From Lachnospiraceae bacterium (GTDB lineage Bacteria; Bacillota_A; Clostridia; Lachnospirales; Lachnospiraceae), in contig JAFUEG010000018.1 of assembly GCA_017464045.1 (NCBI GenBank), forward strand, positions 1 through 20,901: a DNA stretch of 20,901 nt. The letters run 5' to 3'. The translations under genes and the position numbers were made by a program. This document shows positions 1 to 6,684 of the stretch, piece after piece. Positions within the stretch are counted from its first letter, which is position 1, and every line of letters begins with the position of its first letter. Under the pieces are notes generated by a model that saw only the letters and a program-made list of their open reading frames with translations, had not been told where the DNA came from and did not search any database.

Positions 1-693
1 GTTAGTGCAATATATGCGATACCGGGTGGAACAGGTGTAGGTTTTGCGATAGAAGCAACAGCGGGAGTTACGGCATTATTCCTTCCGGATGATATGGTTG
101 AAAACCATGATAATCCTATAATTCAGGACTTATATGAATACAGCCATTATGACGAGATGTCAAAGGGCGAGATAGCATTATACACAATAATTAATGCCAT
201 AAGTGCATATGGTGAATTAAAAGTCTTTAACACAGAGCCTGTATATGAAGGGGATTATATAGATTTTAAAGACCCAGAGGTTAGAAAAAAATTCAATAAT
301 AATGGAGTTAAGGATTCGGATTTTGTTAATGCAGGCGAGGGTGGAAGTAAATCAAATATACCGTTAATAGAAACATCAAAATATATATCAGGTAAAACCG
401 CTGACCATCACATTATTCCTAAATTTAGAGGGAAGAGTAAGCCGTATGCAGATTTTATTGCAGAAAGAGGAATAGATGTGGACCAGTATACAATTACTGT
501 TTCTTCAGGAAAAGAAGGCATGCATATGAATTCAATTCATGGAAAAGGAGACTGGAACCCACTTTGGATGGAATGGATAGATAATCATCCAGATGCTACA
601 GCTAAAGATATTTTTCAATTCGCAGGGAAAATGATGGATGATTTTGGATTGAGTGGTTATGAAATACATCCATTTCATAAAGGAGGAAAATAA
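1..693 (+). CDS. C-terminal part of polymorphic toxin with DUF2380/SitA5-like His-rich nuclease tip (5' end outside window)
   Basis: The frame is open from base 1, so this is the end of a larger protein (230 residues visible). The first ATG at 94 need not be a start: the codons before it encode a hydrophobic Gly/Ala-rich stretch of the kind seen just before toxin tips. The C-terminal half carries ADHHIIPKF (H136, H137 counting from base 1), then a GIDVDQYT segment, IHGKGDWNPLW (H180), and a FGLSGYEIHPF end. This order resembles HNH/AHH-like toxin domains of the DUF2380 (SitA5-type) group, seen at the tips of RHS, contact-dependent and lipoprotein toxins. A nuclease activity is inferred from family resemblance. 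The parent protein is unseen; an RHS protein is plausible because an RHS remnant lies 5.7 kb downstream. The neighbouring gene at 695 fits an immunity partner. Confidence 0.72.
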   Translation, partial: VSAIYAIPGGTGVGFAIEATAGVTALFLPDDMVENHDNPIIQDLYEYSHYDEMSKGEIALYTIINAISAYGELKVFNTEPVYEGDYIDFKDPEVRKKFNNNGVKDSDFVNAGEGGSKSNIPLIETSKYISGKTADHHIIPKFRGKSKPYADFIAERGIDVDQYTITVSSGKEGMHMNSIHGKGDWNPLWMEWIDNHPDATAKDIFQFAGKMMDDFGLSGYEIHPFHKGGK

Positions 694-694
694 A

Positions 695-1291
695 TTGCAA
701 TACAATTATTTTGAAATGTTGAAATCATATTTGGAAAAAAGATATGAACTAAGTTGTTGTAATCAGGAAATGTATAATATCAAAATAGATAACATTCTAG
801 GAATAGGTGTTAATGAGAATGTAAAATATATTTATGAACATTATAAAAAATTCAATTTAGTATGGTTCGATGAGGGGAAGTATTTGGGGGAAATTAATTT
901 TGTCCCGTATATAGATTTAGAGAAAGAACATGCAGAAATTGTGGGAATTATGGAAGATATATATAATATAGAACTTGATGATTTAAAGGTATATCAATCG
1001 ATAATAAATTGGTATCCTCTATTTAATTTTGCTACTGGGGATGCATTTTGTTTTGATAAAAGAGATGGAAGTATTAGGTTTTATGATCATGAGATATACG
1101 ACTATTCTGAAAGTAAGATTTACAACTATTGGGAAGATGTAGGTGTTTTTGGTATAAAAATTGCCAATTCAATTAATGAATTGTATGAAAAATGGGATAA
1201 AATTCATTTTGCTGATGTTTACAATTGGTATGAGATATGTAATGAAAATGGAATAAATCTAAGTTCAGATTTAGCTCTGAAATATATTTAA
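695..1291 (+). CDS. Probable SUKH (SMI1/KNR4-like) immunity protein for the adjacent toxin
   Basis: I place the start at TTG 695 (198 aa), because AGGAGG at 681-686 sits 8 bases upstream and TTG falls one base after the toxin stop. The in-frame ATG 653 would overlap the toxin by 41 bases with no good ribosome binding site. An ATG at 716 is an alternative. The protein is acidic and aromatic-rich. The pattern LVWFDEGKYLGEINFVPY, then a YPLFNFATGDAFCFDKRDG segment, DHE, and a final SINELYEKW with NWYEICNENGI matches the layout of SUKH-superfamily immunity proteins. These bind and neutralise a partner toxin in the producing cell or its kin. The gene is markedly AT-rich, usual for exchanged toxin cassettes. 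SUKH membership is a by-eye call; the immunity role follows mainly from position. Confidence 0.62.
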   Translation: MQYNYFEMLKSYLEKRYELSCCNQEMYNIKIDNILGIGVNENVKYIYEHYKKFNLVWFDEGKYLGEINFVPYIDLEKEHAEIVGIMEDIYNIELDDLKVYQSIINWYPLFNFATGDAFCFDKRDGSIRFYDHEIYDYSESKIYNYWEDVGVFGIKIANSINELYEKWDKIHFADVYNWYEICNENGINLSSDLALKYI

Positions 1292-1569
1292 TGATATATC
1301 AATACTTTAGCACCACCAACCTCTCCCCTCTCTAGGCCAACTAAACTAAATCTAACCACCATCCCGAACCCGAATCGACTCTCGGCTGTGCCGACAAAAC
1401 TCGATGAGGGTGAGGGTAGCGAGTTAGGGTAGTAACGAGCAAGAAATAGCGTTTTTAGCCCCAGTTGGGAATACTTAAGTAAAACTGAACATCAATTCCT
1501 CAGTTTAGTTCCATTAAGCTGATATGAGAGCACTCTTGACAAATTAATTTTTGTTGGGAGTGTTTTTCT
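1292..1569 (+). other. Structured non-coding spacer, candidate replication origin or element edge
   Basis: No gene is visible. Composition changes abruptly: the first part is C-rich on this strand and less AT-rich than its flanks. Inverted repeats include AACTAAACT (1339-1347) with AGTTTAGTT (1502-1510), TCGGC/GCCGA (1382-1386/1390-1394), and AACTCG/CGAGTT (1398-1403/1420-1425). A short direct repeat, AGGGTAGCGAG and AGGGTAGTAACGAG, follows. Directly upstream of an HUH Rep gene, such nested structure would suit a rolling-circle double-strand origin, but no nick site can be assigned by eye. Confidence 0.35.
1526..1567 (+). promoter_or_regulatory. Hairpin that buries the ribosome binding site of the rep gene
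   Basis: In RNA, 1531-1543 (CACTCTTGACAAA) pairs with 1550-1562 (TTTGTTGGGAGTG) around the loop TTAATT: 13 continuous pairs, three of them G-U. Further A-U and G-U pairs extend outward to about 1526/1567. The only Shine-Dalgarno-like run for the ATG at 1570, GGGAG 1556-1560, lies inside the 3' arm. The U-run after it (1563-1567) also makes the element terminator-like. Either reading would keep Rep expression low. The pairing is seen; the regulatory role is inferred. Confidence 0.5.
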
Positions 1570-2760
1570 ATGACTAAAATTAAATCTATCAATTCAAATC
1601 AGCTTTATATCGCTCAGAATGCCGAAGTATCGCTTAAGTTGGCAGGTAACACAGCACAGGTAACCTTTACTGCTGGTAAAAACAGAAAGTGTCCGATTAA
1701 AAATCTTTCAAAAGATGAGTTCGTGGATTTATCGACAGGTGAGGTAAAGAAACGCCGACATTCAGAGAATCGTTTTCAGTCACCAAAAAGTGTTCGGAAG
1801 AGTATCAATTCTTTAATGGATTTGATTCGTTGTAATGCCAGCAATCCTGCAAACTGTAAGTGGATAACGCTTACTTATCAAGAAGAAATGACCGACTGCA
1901 AAAGAGTGTTCAAAGACAACAAAGCCTTTCTGCGTAAGCTACGAAATTATCTGAAGAAACAGAAGCTACCAGAGTCAAAGTCTGATTTTAAGTTTATTGC
2001 AGTAGCTGAGCCACAAGGTGAGAACCATGGTAATGCTTGGCATATGCACTTGCTTCTCATATTTTATTCCAAAGCGCCTTTTATCAGTAATCAAGAAATC
2101 GCTGATTTATGGGGCTATGGTATGACAGATACACATAAGGTTTATGATGCTGATACGCTTGCACTTTATTTCAGAGCATATCTTTCGGATGTTGAATATG
2201 TAGATGATAATAGTGATGATTCTGCTGAAATAAGCATTGATATACTTTCGGACTATGAGAGAGAACAGCTTGAAAAGACAAAAGCTGGGGTATCTAACGC
2301 AAATATAGTTACAAAGAATGTAGGTGGTGTAAACAAGAAATTTATAAAAGGTGAGAGGCTCAAGTATTATCCTACAGGTATGCCATTATATTCCTGTAGT
2401 AGAGGAATGAAGAGACCAACTGTAGAGCGTGTTGCGAACAAGGACATCAAGAATAAACTGAAGAACTATTACATGTTGTTCAGACAGTCTTTAGTCATAG
2501 GCGATAAGGATAAGGGCAACATTGTTGACAAGCGGTATTATCAAAAGAAAGGTACTGGTTCTGGCAGATATTGGAGAAAGACTAATAAGGCGGTAGTGCC
2601 AGATAAGCCAGTTAAGCCGATAGATCCATTGTGGAAAATCAAGGAAATCTGCAAGCGTGGATTAAATGGAACTGTACCAGATGATTCGAATATAAGACCA
2701 ATGGATGCGGATGTTCCTGAGATATTAAGAGGATTCGGAGCTAAAAAGGTCATAGGATAG
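1570..2760 (+). CDS. HUH-endonuclease replication initiator (ORF2/G2P-type Rep)
   Basis: This 396-aa protein resembles rolling-circle Rep proteins of the ORF2/G2P group, known from small plasmids and single-stranded DNA phages. They nick one strand through a tyrosine and prime strand-displacement replication. Visible motifs in order: WITLTYQEEMTD (about 98-109), FKFIAVAEPQGENHGNAWHMHLLL with the metal-binding pair H158/H160, the segment LWGYG, and LALYFRAYLSD with candidate catalytic tyrosines Y200 and Y204. A lysine-rich C-terminal tail follows. The start at ATG 1570 has GGGAG ten bases upstream, inside a hairpin. It is the only replication gene here and lies with a tyrosine recombinase in an accessory segment, suggesting an integrated small replicon or its remnant. 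No DNA-packaging, capsid or mobilisation gene is seen. Confidence 0.75.
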   Translation: MTKIKSINSNQLYIAQNAEVSLKLAGNTAQVTFTAGKNRKCPIKNLSKDEFVDLSTGEVKKRRHSENRFQSPKSVRKSINSLMDLIRCNASNPANCKWITLTYQEEMTDCKRVFKDNKAFLRKLRNYLKKQKLPESKSDFKFIAVAEPQGENHGNAWHMHLLLIFYSKAPFISNQEIADLWGYGMTDTHKVYDADTLALYFRAYLSDVEYVDDNSDDSAEISIDILSDYEREQLEKTKAGVSNANIVTKNVGGVNKKFIKGERLKYYPTGMPLYSCSRGMKRPTVERVANKDIKNKLKNYYMLFRQSLVIGDKDKGNIVDKRYYQKKGTGSGRYWRKTNKAVVPDKPVKPIDPLWKIKEICKRGLNGTVPDDSNIRPMDADVPEILRGFGAKKVIG

Positions 2761-3203
2761 TACAGTATTGAAAAAATGATATTTTGAAATTAATACGAAG
2801 ATTTTTCAAAGTTATATTGTCCGAAATGCTTCCTGCTATATGATATCCGCTATCTGCATCAATAGTATTTTTGGTAAGATGAAGCGGTAAGAAATTTTGA
2901 AATTTCGGAAGATTACAGAGGGGTAGAATAGTCGCATTTACTTGCACCTATAAGACAGTGAATATCTGTTTTCATATCATCTGTGGCTGTTATTATATCT
3001 CATAAATTTGTTTTTAGAAGAACAGTTTTTGAATTGATAAAAGCTGATACTGTTTCAAGTAGAGCCATCGTTGTTTTAATCTTATCTTTCATTTGTATTA
3101 AGCTAATATTCATATTCGCATACTTGGGTTGTTTTAAGTGCCTGCACAGGTTGTAAAGAATTTGATGGTATTTTCGGAACTTTAACCGCAGATAAAGTTC
3201 GGA

Positions 3204-3272
3204 TTTATGATTTGTTTTCTGATGCATGGGTTATCAGATGATGCATTTTATGATTTGTATTGTGATGCATTG
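3204..3272 (+). repeat. Direct repeat, two copies with a 43-bp period (iteron-like)
   Basis: TTTATGATTTGT followed by TGATGCAT occurs at 3204-3229 and again at 3247-3272, nearly identical over about 25 bases. Extra TGATGCA copies lie at 3239 and 3359. The pattern resembles iterons or regulator sites. It could also be a simple duplication. Confidence 0.55.
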
Positions 3273-3539
3273 CAACATAAAACTTTCATCAATATATATT
3301 TTTTTTGAATTATGCTTGTTTTTATTTGGCTGTTTAGAAAAATAAAATATATCTCTTATGATGCACTAAATGTTATTCGCAGTTAAAATTCGTTGCAATA
3401 ATTCCCTGCTGTTTTAAGGAACTCAACCCAATCTTCAGATGTTTTGAGTATAGCTGATTTTGTTTTAATCTCATTGTCGGGGTAGTCATGATATATGTGT
3501 TTTCAAGTGTTCCGATATCAGAGAGCTTATAATGGTTAT

Positions 3540-3621
3540 TATAGGAACTATCCTTTATATACTGGCTTTTCTGATTCTGATAATGAAATATAGGAACTTG
3601 AAATCCTTGCTATAGGAACTT
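3540..3621 (+). repeat. Three direct copies of TATAGGAACT
   Basis: Copies start at 3540, 3589 and 3611; the last two share an extra T (TATAGGAACTT). The shorter core GGAACT also occurs at 3176 and 3418, and the inverted AAGTTCC at 3649. They lie 100-180 bases upstream of the recombinase gene and could be its binding sites. Confidence 0.55.
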
Positions 3622-3655
3622 CCGCAAGACATACATTTTTGTATGCTCAAGTTCC
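3615..3655 (+). other. Nested inverted repeat upstream of the recombinase, candidate recombination or regulatory site
   Basis: Outer arms GGAACTT (3615-3621) and AAGTTCC (3649-3655) pair perfectly. Inside them CATACA (3630-3635) and TGTATG (3640-3645) pair around TTTT. The two-level symmetry ends 66 bases before the recombinase ATG. It may be an attachment core, an autoregulatory operator or an RNA hairpin; sequence alone does not decide. Confidence 0.45.
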
Positions 3656-3721
3656 GGTCATGATTCCGACAGATATATCTATTGAGATTTATATGCGAGA
3701 TTGAAAGGATTGGTGAGAATA

Positions 3722-4300
3722 ATGAATAAGCGTTCAAGGTGCATTGATGAAGATACATTCAAGCTGATTGTAAGTACGATAAGGACAGGCTTTACAGATA
3801 ATGACGGAGTAGTCAGACACCCTAACGAGAGGATAGCTACAGTTTTAACTATAGAATATAATCTCGGTATCCGCATCGGTGATGTATTAGAGCTTCGTAT
3901 GTGCAATCTTGTGAAAGATGGTAAGCGATACTGCTTTGATATCACAGAGCAGAAGACTGGCAAGCATAGAGGATATACCATACCGATAGATGTGTATCTC
4001 TTTATCCAAGAATATGCCAATGATCATAATATACTGCCGACACAGAAGCTATTTCCTATATCGGAGCGAGTGGTATCAAAGCTTCTTAAGATAACCTGTG
4101 AGTATCTGGGACTTGATGGTATCGGCACACATTCTTTTCGTAAGGCATTTGCAACGAATGCTTACATCAACAGTAATTATAATATAGAGCTTGTCAGAAA
4201 TCTCCTGCAGCATTCCAGTCTTGATACCACGCAGAAATATATCGGTATCGGAACTAAGGAGATGGAAGAGGTTATTTTGAAGAGTGTGTGTCTGGGGTAA
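3722..4300 (+). CDS. Tyrosine recombinase consisting of the catalytic domain only
   Basis: From ATG 3722 (GGTGAG five bases upstream) the protein is 192 aa; TTG 3701 and GTG 3713 are other in-frame possibilities. All family catalytic residues are visible: R51 in GIRIGDVLELR, K78 in EQKTGKHRG, H137 and R140 in HSFRKAFA, H164 in LLQHSSLDTT and the nucleophile Y173 in QKYIGI. The protein would cut and rejoin DNA through a 3'-phosphotyrosine link. The N-terminal core-binding domain of phage integrases and XerC/D is missing, so this is either a naturally small recombinase or the 3' half of a broken gene. No in-frame remnant of that domain is seen upstream. It lies between the HUH Rep gene and an IS110 element. 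Confidence 0.85.
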   Translation: MNKRSRCIDEDTFKLIVSTIRTGFTDNDGVVRHPNERIATVLTIEYNLGIRIGDVLELRMCNLVKDGKRYCFDITEQKTGKHRGYTIPIDVYLFIQEYANDHNILPTQKLFPISERVVSKLLKITCEYLGLDGIGTHSFRKAFATNAYINSNYNIELVRNLLQHSSLDTTQKYIGIGTKEMEEVILKSVCLG

Positions 4301-4790
4301 ATATCAGTGATAGAGGTGGAAGGCTTGCTGTCAATTTTATAAGGGCATGATAATCGATTAGGTAATATCGAACTGAAAATATAAGATAGAGTGAAAAGGC
4401 TGTAGGCTACTTGTTGAATTACATGTAACTACGGCTTTTTCTCTGCTCTGGGGTAGGCTGTTTATGTGATGTGGTCTGCATCCTGCAAATATTTTGAAAA
4501 AAATGCTTGACACGCCCTTGTATCTGCTCTGTTTTCTATTAACCTGTCGAATTGTTCCATCCTTGTGCTTAATCGTGAAATTTGGACTTTTGAATCGCTC
4601 AGAAAGTGCATGAAATAAGGCTTCTGTGAGGTATGTGTGAAAAAGTGCGTTTGGTATAATGGATGCTGAAAATGATTTTTGTATTAACTCTGGATAAATT
4701 TGAAAAATGACTTGAATAGCATCTGAACCAGAGTTAACATACACGATAACTTCCAAAGCGGTTCGTAAGTCTTTGATAGTTGCCTGCATT
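4301..4790 (+). other. Non-coding stretch between recombinase and IS110 leader
   Basis: Nearly 490 bases without a supported gene. A minus-strand frame (4358-4789, 143 codons) lacks a well-placed ribosome binding site and recognisable motifs, so I treat it as chance or a decayed gene. A TATAAT near 4651 reads in the plus direction but has no clear -35 at standard spacing. The left end of the IS110 element probably lies here; this family often lacks terminal inverted repeats, so I cannot place it. Confidence 0.4.
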
Positions 4791-4793
4791 CAT

Positions 4794-4945
4794 GTGTGGG
4801 GTGTTTTCTCCTGCAAAGTCGGCGGTGCTGTTCTGTAGCAGACACCTTGAGACCGACCAGAAATGTACGAATATTCCACCCTTGTCGGATTAGGTTGTTA
4901 TGCGTAATTCCTAAACACGATTTAACAGTTGAGGCTTTCGATGTT
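4794..4945 (+). ncRNA. Candidate IS110 bridge RNA (structured transposase leader)
   Basis: GTCGG (4818-4822) pairs with CCGAC (4853-4857). Inside this stem GGTG-CTG (4824-4830) pairs with CAG-a-CACC (4839-4846), leaving a loop and a bulge. A second element pairs TTAGG (4890-4894) with CCTAA (4910-4914), with an inner TTA/TAA. IS110-group elements encode a bridge RNA between the left end and the transposase gene whose internal loops base-pair with target and donor DNA. Position and folding fit. Loop specificity and exact ends cannot be assigned without the element boundaries. Confidence 0.45.
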
Positions 4946-4969
4946 TTGATTAAGGAGGTTTTTCTTTTT

Positions 4970-6259
4970 ATGAGATTACAAAATTATGTATTTGTAGGTA
5001 TTGACCTGCACAAGCTGACTCATACAGCTATGATAATAGATAGCTGTGGTAAAGAGTTGGGAACTATAACATTTGATAATGTTCCATCGGATTTTTCAAA
5101 ACTGGAACGCAAGGTAAAGAAGTGCATTCAAAAGATGAAGCTGTCACAAGGGGTAGAGGTTGAAGCCTTTTACTGTCTTGAGAATGCTTATGGTTATGGT
5201 CGAGCGTTGGCTGTATGGTTGATAGATAAGGGTTGTATAGTTAAAGATGTCAATCCTGCATTGTCTAATCGACAAGCAAAGCATCGTGCTATGTATCGCA
5301 AGTCGGATGAAGATGATGCGAGAGCCATTGCTATGGCAGGAATCCATGAATTTGAGAAACTACCAGATGTCTGTCCTTTGGATGAATACTGGAGTATTCA
5401 ACAGTTGGTGCATCGCAGAGATACGATAATGAACCAGAGAGTGCGACTGGTTAATCAGTTGCATGAACAGTTGCATAGAGCTTATCCTTATTACAAGGAG
5501 TTCTTTCAAGATATATCTAGACCGACAGCACTTCATTTCTTCGAGACGTATCCATCTCGGAAGTATCTGATTGGAGTATCGGCAGATGATATCAGAGAAG
5601 AACTGCTACCTGTCAGTCATAACAAGTGCTCCACAAAGGTATGTCAGAATATCAATGATATTGTATCAGCAGATACATCAAAGCTTTGCAAGTATCAGGA
5701 TTCCAGAGACATCGTAACTAGGGGTATCATTTCTGATATACAGCATTCAGATAAAATGCTTGCAGAGATTGATTCAGAGCTTGAGAGATTGTATAAGGAA
5801 CTTGGACTTACACTTGCAACAATGCCAGGTATGAAGATAATCATGTCCATGAAACTTATAGCTGAGATTGGCGATATAAGAAGGTTTAAGAGTTCAGAGA
5901 AGTTAGCTCAGTATGCAGGTATCGCACCTATGCCGTATGGCTCAGCAGGTAAGAATAAGGATTATGCCACTAAGCAAGGTAACCGCAGACTTCAAGCTAC
6001 CATTTATTATCTGGCGGTGCAGCAGATTCAGATATCGCCAAGTGGTAAGCCGAGAAATCCATATTTCAGAAACTATTATGAGCAGAAGCTGTTGGAAGGT
6101 AAGAATCCGAAGCAGGCTTTGATATGTATTTCAAGGAAGCTGGTTAAGGTTATATATGCCATGCTTAAGAATAAGACAGCTTATGTGATGCCAGAAGCTC
6201 TTGAAAGTAAGGAAGATAAGGTATCAGATTCCTGTGATGTAACCAAAGTAGCATCTTAG
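4970..6259 (+). CDS. IS110-family transposase (DEDD recombinase)
   Basis: Start ATG 4970 follows AAGGAGG (4952-4958); the frame is open further upstream, but that part overlaps the structured leader. The protein has 429 aa. The N-terminal RuvC-like DEDD domain shows VGIDLHK (D12), YCLENAYGYG (E71) and KSDEDDA (D113, D116). A coiled linker follows, then the C-terminal Transposase_20 domain with ATMPGM (about 283-288) and GIAPMPYGSAGKNKD, where S325 is the likely serine nucleophile. All key residues are present, so the enzyme may be active. The family excises and inserts DNA guided by a bridge RNA from the adjacent non-coding end. The C-terminus carries a short charged extension. Confidence 0.93.
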   Translation: MRLQNYVFVGIDLHKLTHTAMIIDSCGKELGTITFDNVPSDFSKLERKVKKCIQKMKLSQGVEVEAFYCLENAYGYGRALAVWLIDKGCIVKDVNPALSNRQAKHRAMYRKSDEDDARAIAMAGIHEFEKLPDVCPLDEYWSIQQLVHRRDTIMNQRVRLVNQLHEQLHRAYPYYKEFFQDISRPTALHFFETYPSRKYLIGVSADDIREELLPVSHNKCSTKVCQNINDIVSADTSKLCKYQDSRDIVTRGIISDIQHSDKMLAEIDSELERLYKELGLTLATMPGMKIIMSMKLIAEIGDIRRFKSSEKLAQYAGIAPMPYGSAGKNKDYATKQGNRRLQATIYYLAVQQIQISPSGKPRNPYFRNYYEQKLLEGKNPKQALICISRKLVKVIYAMLKNKTAYVMPEALESKEDKVSDSCDVTKVAS

Positions 6260-6366
6260 GAATAAGAGATTAGTTAAACTTTTTAAAGTATTTGGCTTGG
6301 AAGTATGGCAGTATCTAATTTGTTGTGATAGAATGACAGAAACTGAAAGTATTACAGAGACTGGGG

Positions 6367-6684
6367 GTGACTGTCATCAAGAATAAAAGAATAATGAAGT
6401 GTCTGCTGATGATGGTCGTCAGTCTGCTTCTGATACTCAATTTTTCAATAGGGGTATCGGCGAGCAATAATTATGATAGGCAAGAGGCAGATGCTTGTAT
6501 AACCATAAGTGGGAGACTCTCTGTCAAGACCAGCTATGGAAAGAGACAGGAAACAACATATGAGTACGACAAGCTCGGACGTATAACAAGTGCAACAGAT
6601 GAGCTTGGAACAATAAACTATACCTATGATGGCTGTGGTAACGTACTTACGGTAAGCGAGACAGATAAGGACGGAAATCACTGA
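6367..6684 (+). pseudogene. Truncated RHS/YD-repeat protein with signal peptide
   Basis: The product (105 aa from GTG 6367, or 96 from ATG 6394) begins with a clear signal peptide: a basic start (KNKR), a hydrophobic run about 12-28, and a GVSAS cleavage region. After about 40 residues come two YD repeats, TYEYDKLGRITSATDELG and NYTYDGCGNVLTVSETD. RHS proteins normally have dozens of such repeats forming a shell around a C-terminal toxin. Here the frame ends abruptly at TGA 6682-6684, which belongs to the first unit of the 74-bp repeat array. It therefore looks like the front of a secreted RHS toxin gene joined to a short repeat segment and cut off by rearrangement. A small functional secreted protein is less likely. 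Neither candidate start has a strong ribosome binding site. Confidence 0.7.

Larger units (their letters stand above)
2761..3721 (+). other. Long non-coding stretch with repeats between rep and recombinase
   Basis: About 960 bases lack any convincing gene; the short minus-strand frames here have no recognisable content. What it holds: a small hairpin at 2891-2906, a GAACTTT/AAAGTTC inverted repeat (3177-3183/3194-3200), a direct repeat with a 43-bp period (3204-3272), TGATGCA copies at 3220, 3239, 3263 and 3359, three TATAGGAACT copies (3540, 3589, 3611), and a nested hairpin at 3615-3655. The concentration of repeats just upstream of a recombinase suggests protein-binding or recombination sites. 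That is inference. Confidence 0.5.
4794..6259 (+). mobile_element. IS110-family insertion sequence (ends not resolved)
   Basis: The span given is the minimum supported: structured leader plus transposase gene. True ends should lie in the flanks, within 4301-4794 on the left and 6260-6366 on the right. I saw no terminal inverted repeats or target duplication, which is normal for the family. Confidence 0.7.

Noticed and set aside
1536..1574. Promoter with TTGACA at 1536-1541 for rep
   Set aside because: No -10 hexamer at 16-18 bases; the TTGACA is part of the hairpin arm.
2750..3227. Two short minus-strand frames (65 and 75 codons) after rep
   Set aside because: No motifs or ribosome binding sites; the region is better explained by repeats and non-coding DNA.
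4358..4789. 143-codon minus-strand frame between recombinase and IS110 leader
   Set aside because: No ribosome binding site at a useful distance, no recognisable motif, and it lies where the IS110 left end is expected.
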